Positions 1 to 7,829 of a stretch of DNA of 64,000 nucleotides are shown piece after piece. Source of the DNA: Caprella mutica (taxonomy: Eukaryota > Arthropoda > Malacostraca > Amphipoda > Caprellidae); contig CANNZV010001040.1 of the NCBI GenBank assembly GCA_947561585.1, positions 62,001-126,000 of the forward strand. The letters run 5' to 3'. Position 1 is the stretch's first letter; each line of letters opens with the position of its first letter. The notes under the pieces were generated by a model. It was not told the origin of the DNA. It saw nothing but the letters and a program-made list of their open reading frames with translations, and made no database searches. Position numbers and translations under genes: made by a program.

Positions 1-1509
1 AATTCTACGGACTTCTTCTTTAATTTTCAGGACTTCTTTCTTAATTCTCAGGACTTCTTCCTTAATTCTCAGGACTTCTTCCTTAATTCTACGGACTTCT
101 TCTTTAATTTTCAGGACTTCTTTCTTAATTCTCAGGACTTCTTCCTTAATTTTCAGGACTTCTTCCTTAATTCTCAGGACTTCTTTCTTAATTCTCAGGA
201 CTTCTTCCTTAATTCTCAGGACTTCTTCCTTAATTCTCAGGACTTCTTCCTTAATTCTCAGGACTTCTTCCTTAATTTTCAGGACTTCTTCCTTAATTCT
301 CAGGACTTCTTCCTTAATTCTCAAGACTTCTTTCTTAATTCTCAGGACTTCTTCCTTAATTCTCAGGACTTCTTCCTTAATTCTCAGGACTTCTTCCTTA
401 ATTCTCAGGACTTCTTCCTTAATTCTCAGGACTTCTTCCTTAATTTTCAGGATTTCTTCCTTAATTCTCAGGACTTCTTCCTTAATTCTCAGGACTTCTT
501 TCAATTCTCATGACTTCTTCCTTAATTCTCAGGACTTCTTCCTTAATTTTCAGGACTTCTTCCTTAATTCTCAGGACTTCTTCCTTAATTCTCAAGACTT
601 CTTTCTTAATTCTCAGGACTTCTTCCTTAATTCTCAGGACTTCTTCCTTAATTCTCAGGACTTCTTCCTTAATTCTCAGGACTTCTTCCTTAATTTTCAG
701 GACTTCTTCCTTAATTCTCAGGACTTCTTCCTTAATTCTCAGGACTTCTTCCTTAATTCTCAGGACTTCTTCCTTAATTCTCAGGACTTCTTCCTTAATT
801 CTCAGGACTTCTTCCTTAATTTTCAGGACTTCTTCCTTAATTCTCAGGACTTCTTCCTTAATTCTCAGGACTTCTTCCTTAATTTTCAGGACTTCTTCCT
901 TAATTCTCAGGACTTCTTCCTTAATTCTCAGGACTTCTTTTAATTCTCAGGACTTCTTCCTTAATTCTCAAGACTTCTTTCTTAATTCTCAGGACTTCTT
1001 CCTTAATTCTCAGGACTTCTTCCTTAATTCTCAGGACTTCTTCCTTAATTCTCAGGACTTCTTCCTTAATTCTCAGGACTTCTTCCTTAATTTTCAGGAC
1101 TTCTTCCTTAATTCTCAGGACTTCTTCCTTAATTCTCAGGACTTCTTTTAATTCTCATGACTTCTTCCTTAATTCTCAGGACTTCTTCCTTAATTTTCAG
1201 GACTTCTTCCTTAATTCTCAGGACTTCTTCCTTAATTCTCAAGACTTCTTTCTTAATTCTCAGGACTTCTTCCTTAATTCTCAGGACTTCTTCCTTAATT
1301 CTCAGGACTTCTTCCTTAATTCTCAGGACTTCTTCCTTAATTTTCAGGACTTCTTCCTTAATTCTCAGGACTTCTTTTAATTCTCAGGACTTCTTCCTTA
1401 ATTCTCAAGACTTCTTCCTTAATTCTCAGGACTTCTTCCTTAATTCTCAGGACTTCTTTTAATTCTCAGGACTTCTTCCTTAATTTTCAGAAACTTCTTC
1501 CTTAATTCT
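1..1509. repeat. 21-bp minisatellite, left end outside the window
   Basis: About 72 head-to-tail copies of a 21-bp unit (ttaattctcaggacttcttc plus one c). Variants carry tttt for ttct, caa for cag, or a shortened 19-bp form (near 500, 936, 1146, 1372, 1458). Because 21 is a multiple of three and the unit lacks stops in some frames, long open frames run through it with a 7-residue period; nothing suggests they are translated. A stretch starting near 510 recurs starting near 1157 with the same order of variants, so part of the array grew by a segmental duplication of about 647 bp. It probably lies in an upstream intron or the 5' flank of the Dpr gene. Confidence 0.95.
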
Positions 1510-2116
1510 CTACGCGTAAAGTCCTGAGAATGTTTTAGATTCACCGTCAACCTCTGCAGATTTGGGATTTAATTAAAATTAGCATACTAATGATATTACG
1601 ATTCATGCATGATAGATACTAAGAATTATTTATACGTTTATTTAAAACAAATGATAATTGAAATAAATCAACGGAGAGTTTTTACTGAAGACTGAAGGCC
1701 GAAAGGGTTATAATTTAATTAGTATGATCTGTACAGACAGAATGAAATTGTGTGAAAAAATTCTCAGAGAGTTAAAAATAATTGCAATAAACTTTACATA
1801 GTTATATCAATATTTATTGCTTATACTTTTTAAATAACATCATGAATTTCTTCGTACGATTTCTTATGTTATTAATCAAATTCAACTGATTTCCTCATCT
1901 TTCTTATTAAATTCCAGAACTATAATTATATAGGTTTATTTAATTAAAATAAATGATTATAGTATAATTCAATTGATTTCATGCAAACAGATTTTTGGTT
2001 TTGTGAATGATATCAGATTGACTAAAATTAATTGAGCGTAAAATTTCAAAAGAGAGAATTTTCAAATAACGGATTTTTAAAGATTTAATCGGATGAAATT
2101 ATTTGTATCTTTTCAG
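1510..2116. other. AT-rich intronic or flanking sequence
   Basis: No exon, RNA gene or repeat array was recognised. The exon that should encode the first conserved cysteine of Ig domain 1 was searched for here and not found, so it is probably upstream of the window. At 1518-1530 there is a 13-nt inverted partial copy of the preceding array unit (aagtcctgagaat). Confidence 0.6.
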
Positions 2117-2199
2117 TTTCAAGTTGCTTGGTACCGTAGAAAAGGATCTGAGATTCATCTTCTCACTTGGGGATTTCAAACTTACCACAACGATGAGAG
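2117..2199 (+). CDS. Dpr exon a: Ig domain 1, C strand region
   Basis: The acceptor is tatcttttcag. The exon is read from phase 0 as FQVAWYRRKGSEIHLLTWGF, then QTYHNDE and the first two bases of an Arg codon. The VAWYRRKG and LLTWG stretches are typical of the first Ig domain of Dpr proteins. The exon must end at 2199, because only then does the split codon AG|G give DER-F across the junction. This makes the intron start with GC. Confidence 0.9.
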
Positions 2200-5100
2200 G
2201 CAAGTCTTGAAAAGAGTAATTTGTTGATACAATTTGGTGTGAGGTGACAAGGTATTGAAAGGTGAAGACATTGGAACCCTGATGTTGAAATTAGAAGACA
2301 TTGGAACTCAGTTGTTGAAATTAGAAGACATTGTAACCCTGTTGTTGAAATTAGAAGACATTGGAACCCTGTTGTTGAAATTAGAAGACATTGGAACCCT
2401 GTTGTTGAAATTAGAAGACATTGGAACCCTGTTGTTGAAATTAGAAGACATTGGAACCCTGATGTTGAAATTAGAAGACATTGGAACCCTGTTGTTGAAA
2501 TTAGAAGACATTGGAACTCAGTTGTTGAAATTAGAAGACATTGGATCCCTGTTGTTGAAATTAGAAGACATTGGAACCCTGATGTTGAAATTAGAAGACA
2601 TTGGAACCCTGTTGTTGAAATTAGAAGACATTGGAACCCTGATGTTGAAATTAGAAGACATTGGAACCCTGTTGTTGAAATTAGAAGACATTGGAACTCA
2701 GTTGTTGAAATTAGAAGACATTGTAACCCTGTTGTTGAAATTAGAAGACATTGGAACCCTGTTGTTGAAATTAGAAGACATTGGAACCCTGTTGTTGAAA
2801 TTAGAAGACATTGGAACCCTGTTGTTGAAATTAGAAGACATTGGAACCCTGTTGTTGAAATTAGAAGACATTGGAACTCAGTTGTTGAAATTAGAAGACA
2901 TTGTAACCCTGTTGTTGAAATTAGAAGACATTGGAACCCTGTTGTTGAAATTAGAAGACATTGGAACCCTGTTGTTGAAATTAGAAGACATTGGAACCCT
3001 GTTGTTGAAATTAGAAGACATTGGATCCCTGTTGTTGAAATTAGAAGACATTGGAACCCTGATGTTGAAATTAGAAGACATTGGATCCCTGTTGTTGAAA
3101 TTAGAAGACATTGGAACCCTGATGTTGAAATTAGAAGACATTGGAACCCTGTTGTTGAAATTAGAAGACATTGGAACTCAGTTGTTGAAATTAGAAGACA
3201 TTGTAACCCTGTTGTTGAAATTAGAAGACATTGGAACCCTGTTGTTGAAATTAGAAGACATTGGAACCCTGTTGTTGAAATTAGAAGACATTGGAACCCT
3301 GTTGTTGAAATTAGAAGACATTGGAACCCTGTTGTTGAAATTAGAAGACATTGGAACCCTGTTGTTGAAATTAGAAGACATTGGAACCCTGTTGTTGAAA
3401 TTAGAAGATATTGGAACTCAGTTGTTGAAGCTAGAAGACATTGGACCTCAGTTGTTGAAATTAGAAGATATTGGAACTCAGTTGTTGAAGCTAGAAGACA
3501 TTGGACCTCAGTTGTTGAAATTAGAAGACATTGAAACTGGCAGTTTAAGTTAGATGAAATTTGAACAAAGTTTTCGATTTCAATAGTTATTGGAAAAGAG
3601 TTAATGGTGTTTTACCTTATTTACCTTCCATTAACCATTACCAAAAATAGCAATGTGATTTTCTTTCCCAGGTTCTCTTTAACATACGACCATCCTCCGG
3701 ATTGGCGACTACGAATAAAATTCGTGCAAGACCGAGACGCAGGAACATACGAGTGCCAGGTCTCTACGCATCCACCCATGACTAGAGTAGTTAATATTTT
3801 CGTAGTAGGTGAGAATTTATTACATTAGAAAAAGAAAATACCTGAATATAAAATAAAACGTTACTTCTGGATTCAAAAGCGTATGAGACAATAATTCGAA
3901 TATTTTTATTTCTCACAGACAAACGGATCAAAAATGAACTTTATCAATTTAATATTCCAGATCCTAAAATCCAGATTTTAGATGAGCGAGGAGTGGTCCT
4001 ATCAGAGAAATTTTACAACAGCGGCTCTACAATAGAGCTCCAGTGTGTAGTGTCTAACATACCGACAGCTTCATCGCTTCAACTTACTTGGTACCACAAT
4101 TCGAACAGACTGAATTACGATGCTAGGAGAGGAGGGGTTAGGTGGGTTCATTTTCTTCAAAATGTTTATTCTTTAGACTCGATTGTATATTCATATTTAG
4201 ACAAGAAGAAGCCTTCATTATATTCTAAATAATAGAAGCGTTACAACAAAAAAAGTAGAAATAGAGGATGTATATAAATTTTGATGGAGTCATGAAAATT
4301 TGTTTCGAGTTTTTTTTTTAAACTTCACAAAGCTACGAATTATGGTAAATTCATCTCTCTTTACTCAAGCATAATTTCAATCCCTAAGAAGCAGTTATTA
4401 TTATTGATGTCCCTAATTTATAATGTTTACAATAGTTCTATAACATTCTGACCATCAAAAAACTTGTCCTTTATTTAACAGTGTAAGGACAGAACTGCGC
4501 GGCACCATGGCTCAATCTTGGCTGAGAGTCGGTAACACAAATATTGCTGACTCAGGCATTTACCAATGCAATGTCTCAGAACTCAGCTCAGCTGCTGTAC
4601 TTATTCACGTTGTGGCAGGTGAGACATAATGTAACAGATGTACTCTGAAGAGTTTAGTAGATGGAAATCTGGTTAGGCGAGCAGTTATTCCTGAAATCAC
4701 AGCACTAGGAGGGTTGTTTTGGAATTTACCCTCCAGTTAAATGTTGTTCTTGATCTATGGAATGTTCCAATTACTTAATTAGTATTACCCTTTTCACATC
4801 ATTTTTTGTTTGTCTCAAACTTTGAAACCAGCTTTGATAAAAATTTATCATAATACTGAAACTCAAATCCACCATCTTTACCTAAGAAACTAAGTTTTTT
4901 AAGTCTTGTCTTGCATATACAGTTTTTGAAATTAATTTATACAATAATTTGTTATTATTGAGTAGTTCTGGTTTAGTATTAAATAAGATAAACGATTTAA
5001 ATTCATTAAATCGTTTTACTCCTTAATTACCATTATTCTTTTTTGTAATTTGATCGTTTGATACATTATTCGCTAAAGGACATGTTTTGTAACATTAGAG

Positions 5101-5426
5101 TGTGTTAATATCCCCTTTACGGAAATTGGTCGACGAAACGTCTTGTTGACGAAACGTCTTTCGACTAAACGTCTGTCAACCATCATGACCTATGTCTACG
5201 TCCAAAATTTTGAGAACTGCCTACACTGAATAATAAATTTCATCACAGTTTCCTATCTGCACCAATCAACTATTTCATTCTAAAATAAATACAGGAAATT
5301 CCTTTTTGTTTAATTCCAGAGGAGTTTCCTGCTGCGATCCAAGCCAGTCCAAAGATGGAAGAGAATGCCCACATCATTTCCTCGTCCCTTATTCTGTTGT
5401 CCGTCTCGCTCCTTCTTCTCAGTTGA
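2117..5426 (+). CDS. Dpr-family two-Ig-domain protein, 3' part of a spliced gene
   Basis: Five exons (2117-2199, 3672-3808, 3961-4141, 4482-4618, 5320-5426) join without a frameshift into 214 codons plus TGA. Ig domain 1 is partial: it has the core Trp (residue 5), the DERF stretch (26-29), the D-A-G-T-Y-E-C motif (Cys56) and QVSTHPP (57-63), but its first Cys is upstream. Ig domain 2 has the linker PKIQILDERG (75-84), STIEL (96-100), Cys102, Trp117, LNYD (124-127), RGG (130-132) and D-S-G-I-Y-Q-C (Cys163), with a sequon at Asn164. The C-terminus ends in a hydrophobic run (about 198-214), as expected of a GPI-anchor signal. In Drosophila, Dpr proteins are neuronal surface partners of DIP proteins in synaptic specificity. 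Family assignment is strong; the paralogue cannot be named. The start, signal peptide and first Ig strands lie outside the window. Confidence 0.93.
2200..2205 (+). promoter_or_regulatory. Non-canonical GC donor splice site (intron 2200-3671)
   Basis: Exon end AG is followed by gcaagt, a close match to the GC-AG class donor, where the rest of the site fits U1 well. The acceptor is tttccca-g at 3671. No GT within a few bases keeps both the frame and the conserved DERF motif. Reading through the intron reaches a stop (TGT TGA) within about ten codons, so retention would truncate the protein. Confidence 0.75.
2261..3536. repeat. 30-bp minisatellite inside a Dpr intron
   Basis: About 42 copies of a 30-bp unit (ttgttgaaattagaagacat followed by tggaaccctg). 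Unit variants (gatg for gttg, aactca for aaccct, ttgt for ttgg, ggat for ggaa) recur in ordered blocks. The ttgtaaccct variant occurs at 2331, 2721, 2901 and 3201, all multiples of 30 bp apart, showing block duplications. A 432-codon open frame with a 10-residue period (KLEDIGTLLL) spans it, but the array lies between two exons that encode one Ig domain and is not joined to them in frame. It is therefore intronic repeat, not protein. Confidence 0.95.
3672..3808 (+). CDS. Dpr exon b: Ig domain 1, E to G strands
   Basis: The acceptor is ctttcccag and the donor is G|gtgag. It encodes FSLTYDHPPDWRLRIKFVQD, then RDAGTYEC and QVSTHPPMTRVVNIFVV. It holds the second conserved Cys of Ig domain 1, with the D-x-G-x-Y-x-C signature, and the QVSTHPP motif that is nearly diagnostic of Dpr proteins. 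Phase is kept: the split codons AG|G on entry and G|AT on exit restore R and D. Confidence 0.93.
3961..4141 (+). CDS. Dpr exon c: linker and Ig domain 2, first half
   Basis: The acceptor is aatattccag and the donor is AG|gtgggt. It encodes PKIQILDERG, then STIELQCVVSNIP, LTWYH and RLNYDARRGGV, covering the inter-domain linker, the first Cys and core Trp of Ig domain 2, and the LNYD..RGG motif of the family. The final AG joins T of the next exon to give Ser. Confidence 0.93.
4482..4618 (+). CDS. Dpr exon d: Ig domain 2, second half
   Basis: The acceptor is tatttaacag and the donor is G|gtgaga. It encodes VRTELRGTMAQSWLRVGNTN followed by IADSGIYQCNVSELSSAAVLIHVVA. The D-S-G-I-Y-Q-C signature gives the second Cys of Ig domain 2, followed at once by an N-V-S glycosylation sequon. 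The split codon G|AG with the next exon gives Glu. Confidence 0.93.
4619..5319. other. Last Dpr intron with iterated acgaaacgtct words
   Basis: This is a GT-AG intron of 701 bp, AT-rich. At about 5127-5178 it holds three imperfect copies of a short word (tcgacgaaacgtctt, ttgacgaaacgtctt, tcgactaaacgtctg) ending in gtcaaccatcatgacc. The style resembles the word-iterated arms of the elements at 6.1 kb, 18.6 kb and 53.2 kb. No partner arm was found. Confidence 0.6.
5320..5426 (+). CDS. Dpr terminal exon: GPI-signal-like C-terminus and stop
   Basis: The acceptor is gtttaattccag. It encodes EEFPAAIQASPKMEENAHII and then the hydrophobic SSSLILLSVSLLLLS, followed by TGA at 5424-5426. The EE(F)PAA stretch after Ig domain 2 is a family hallmark. 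A short hydrophobic tail directly before the stop, with no charged residues after it, fits a GPI-anchor signal better than a transmembrane protein with a cytoplasmic tail. An AATAAA near 6270 is a possible poly(A) signal, but it lies inside a mobile element and is only a guess. Confidence 0.88.
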
Positions 5427-5500
5427 TATCCGTAAATTAGAAAAAAAAAATTGAACACTGTAATTAGCAGTAAGGTATGACAACACGTTCCCTAAAGGTA

Positions 5501-5538
<38 letters not shown>

Positions 5539-6148
5539 TACATATTACACATAATTGAAACCAGTTCTTTGACTCAAAATGACGTAATTTCAATTCTATT
5601 TTTGTTCAATAAGAAAACAAGAGGGAAATTCAAAGCTCACAGTTGAAGTTTCTTAGGATTCGATCTTGTGAATAGAACTACATCGTCGGGAAGAAGTGGT
5701 AAGAAATTGGACTAAATAATATGAATTACATTAAGTTGAGTGTGAATTCTTTTCAATGAGCATATCATTTTGACGTCAGTTTGAAGAGTTGAAATTGGTA
5801 TTTACACTTCATCACCTTAAGAGGACCAGCTGCAGGTGTTAAACCAACATTTTAATATATAATACCTTTATTCATTTCTAAAAAGAGTGTTGATGCTTTA
5901 TAATTAGTGTTTTATTTAATATAATGTTTTGTCAAAATACATTATATTTGTGGTTTAAATTTATTAGTTTGTTGTTTAAAATTACGGGCTCACTGTTTTT
6001 ACTCAATTAATATTTATTATTTATGTACATATCGCATTTTAAACCTTATAGATGTAACTCAACTCACACCGAACATTTCCCCATACGATAGAAAAAACTG
6101 TACTAAATGTGTCTATAAGAATCTTATTGTTAAATTATATAGGTTAAA
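5427..6148. other. 3' flank of the Dpr gene
   Basis: AT-rich, with no recognised gene. It contains a (TA)n microsatellite at 5502-5535 (about 17 dinucleotides). Part of it may be 3' UTR. Confidence 0.6.
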
Positions 6149-6803
6149 GGTGACGGGAATATTACCCGGCAGAATTTTCCCAAGCGGGATGTCCTTCGTG
6201 TGGAATTTTCCACGACCGATTTTTCTCCAGCGGAGTTTCCATGCGGATTGCAATTTTCCATGTTTAATTTAATAAATTGTAGATTAAAAATATGAACAAT
6301 ATAAAAGTTTTTAATGTAGCTGTAACATACATATTGTACTTTAACAAGTTTTATATAACAAAAGTATTGTCGCTTTATAGTTTGACTTATTTTTCAAATT
6401 TTAACTCTTTTAAGAAAAATGTATGTATTTAATTAACATTTAAGGCTTGCTTACACATTTCAGGAATCCGTTCAGAACGTCTCCGGTCCGTCTCCTCTCA
6501 GTGATTCATTGTCCGTGGAAAAAAATTATCATTACTTAAATTTCATCGGAAATATTCAAACAGTACCGGCTCCTCTCAGTGCTAAAGAATCACTGAGTGG
6601 AGCCGGACCGGACGGAAACCTGACATGTCTGAAGCAGCTTTTAAACTAGTAATTTTTCTTAGTTTAAATTTACAATTTGACAATTAAAACAGAGAAATGT
6701 ACAATTCTCAGGGGAAATTCCGCCTGGAAAATTTCACACTGGGAAAATTCCGCCTGGAAAATTTCACACTTGGAAAATTCCGCCAAGGAAAATTCCTAGA
6801 ACC
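6149..6803. mobile_element. Inverted-repeat element with iterated ggaattttcc words
   Basis: The left arm (6149-6260) starts GGTGACGGGAATATTACCCG and repeats words around gaattttcc / agcgg. The right arm (6708-6803) reads the same words inverted (ggaaaattccgcc several times) and ends cctagaacc, so its inverted end is ggttctagg. A loose direct repeat flanks it (aggttaaa / aagctaaa, 6 of 8 matching), a possible decayed target duplication. No coding capacity. A separate hairpin element sits inside at 6442-6641. It is architecturally like 18619-19364. Confidence 0.5.
6442..6641. mobile_element. About 200-bp hairpin MITE nested in the previous element
   Basis: Imperfect inverted repeats of about 70 bp: the left side carries gcttgcttacacatttcagg, then ccggtccgtctcctctcagt. 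The right side read inverted gives gcttcagacatgtcaggttt, then ccggtccggctccactcagt. The GC-rich arms contrast with the AT-rich surroundings. No open frame. Confidence 0.6.
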
Positions 6804-6828
6804 AAGCTAAACACTCTCAACTTCCGAG

Positions 6829-6982
6829 TTATTGAACGGTTCCACATTTTCGATCATATCAGAAAAATGTATTAAGTAATTATAAAAATGTTATTTCAAA
6901 TGGTAATTAAGATAACGAGATAAATTATTATGATTAAATACCTTTTTCTTGCATAATAGAAATTGTATAACCGTTCAATGAC
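6829..6982. mobile_element. About 155-bp MITE with gttattgaacgg ends
   Basis: The left end reads gttattgaacggttccacat; the right end inverted reads gtcattgaacggttatacaa. Similarity continues for about 50 bp on each side. Related single ends occur near 37291-37345 and 63890-63945 (tcggacagttccac, tcgaacagttcca), so the family is dispersed. Confidence 0.5.
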
Positions 6983-7099
6983 TTTGAACTTATTCTATAA
7001 AAATCATAATAAATTCACTAATTAATTATGCCGTGAAAATTATTGTTGGTATCACTTAATTTGCTACGTGTACTGAAAATGGAAATTTAAAAAAATATT

Positions 7100-7198
7100 A
7101 TTTCCTGCGACGAATATTCCGTATGGCGAATTTTCTTGCGGTGAACATTCTTGCAGCGAATTTTTTTAAGGATAAAATTTTTAGAACCCTAAAGGGTA
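7100..7198. repeat. Decayed word-iterated arm
   Basis: Repeated short words (gcgacgaatattcc, ggcgaattttcttgcgg, gcagcgaattttt) ending ttagaaccc. This looks like another copy of the right arm type seen at 6708-6803. No clear left partner. Confidence 0.4.
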
Positions 7199-7829
7199 AT
7201 TTATTCTAATAGTAATGTAAACCTATTTATTGATGATCTGTATTTAATTTCATTCGTTAACTGATGTTTCACCCTGGAAAAATGTTTGTACGTTTGTTTC
7301 GGTCCCTCTAGACTATAAATAGATTTAAATGTGTAAAAATTATAGACATATTTACTATTCAAATGTATGAGTATTTTTTATACAAGAAAAGGAGTTGTTG
7401 GTTTATGAAAAAAGACATAAATGTTCAAACATGAAGTTGTTGTTTTAATAATCAAAAATTATGGGTACAACTATTTAACATTTTTTTGAAGCCACCCTCC
7501 CACAAGAAGCAGACCTTCTTTAGAAAAAAAAAAATCTTTATTAAGACAATGAACATTGAAAAACGAAAGATACGTTTCTCTGCTCTACGACTATGGCTCC
7601 GACCATCGCCAATGGTAGTGGCCTCCAACCGACTGTGAGGTGCCTATAGCAGGTCACAAAGCAACACCAAAACTGCGGTCATCATACTTCTCCTTGACTG
7701 ACTATTTAACCACTTATAGCAAAGAGTCTTTATAGCTTATAGTTTTGCATAATATTTCATATATCTTTGTTACTTTGAATCATATTTATTTGAAAAAGAT
7801 ATAAATGTGTTATTAGTTATTTAGGGTGA
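7199..7829. other. Non-coding, nothing recognised
   Basis: AT-rich apart from a GC-richer patch at about 7570-7690 with a short dyad (gaccatcgccaatggtagtggcc region). No gene was identified. Confidence 0.5.

Noticed and set aside
2255..3553. 432-codon KLEDIGTLLL-repeat protein
   Set aside because: It lies wholly in an intron between exons of one Ig domain, is not in frame with them, and reflects a 30-bp period.
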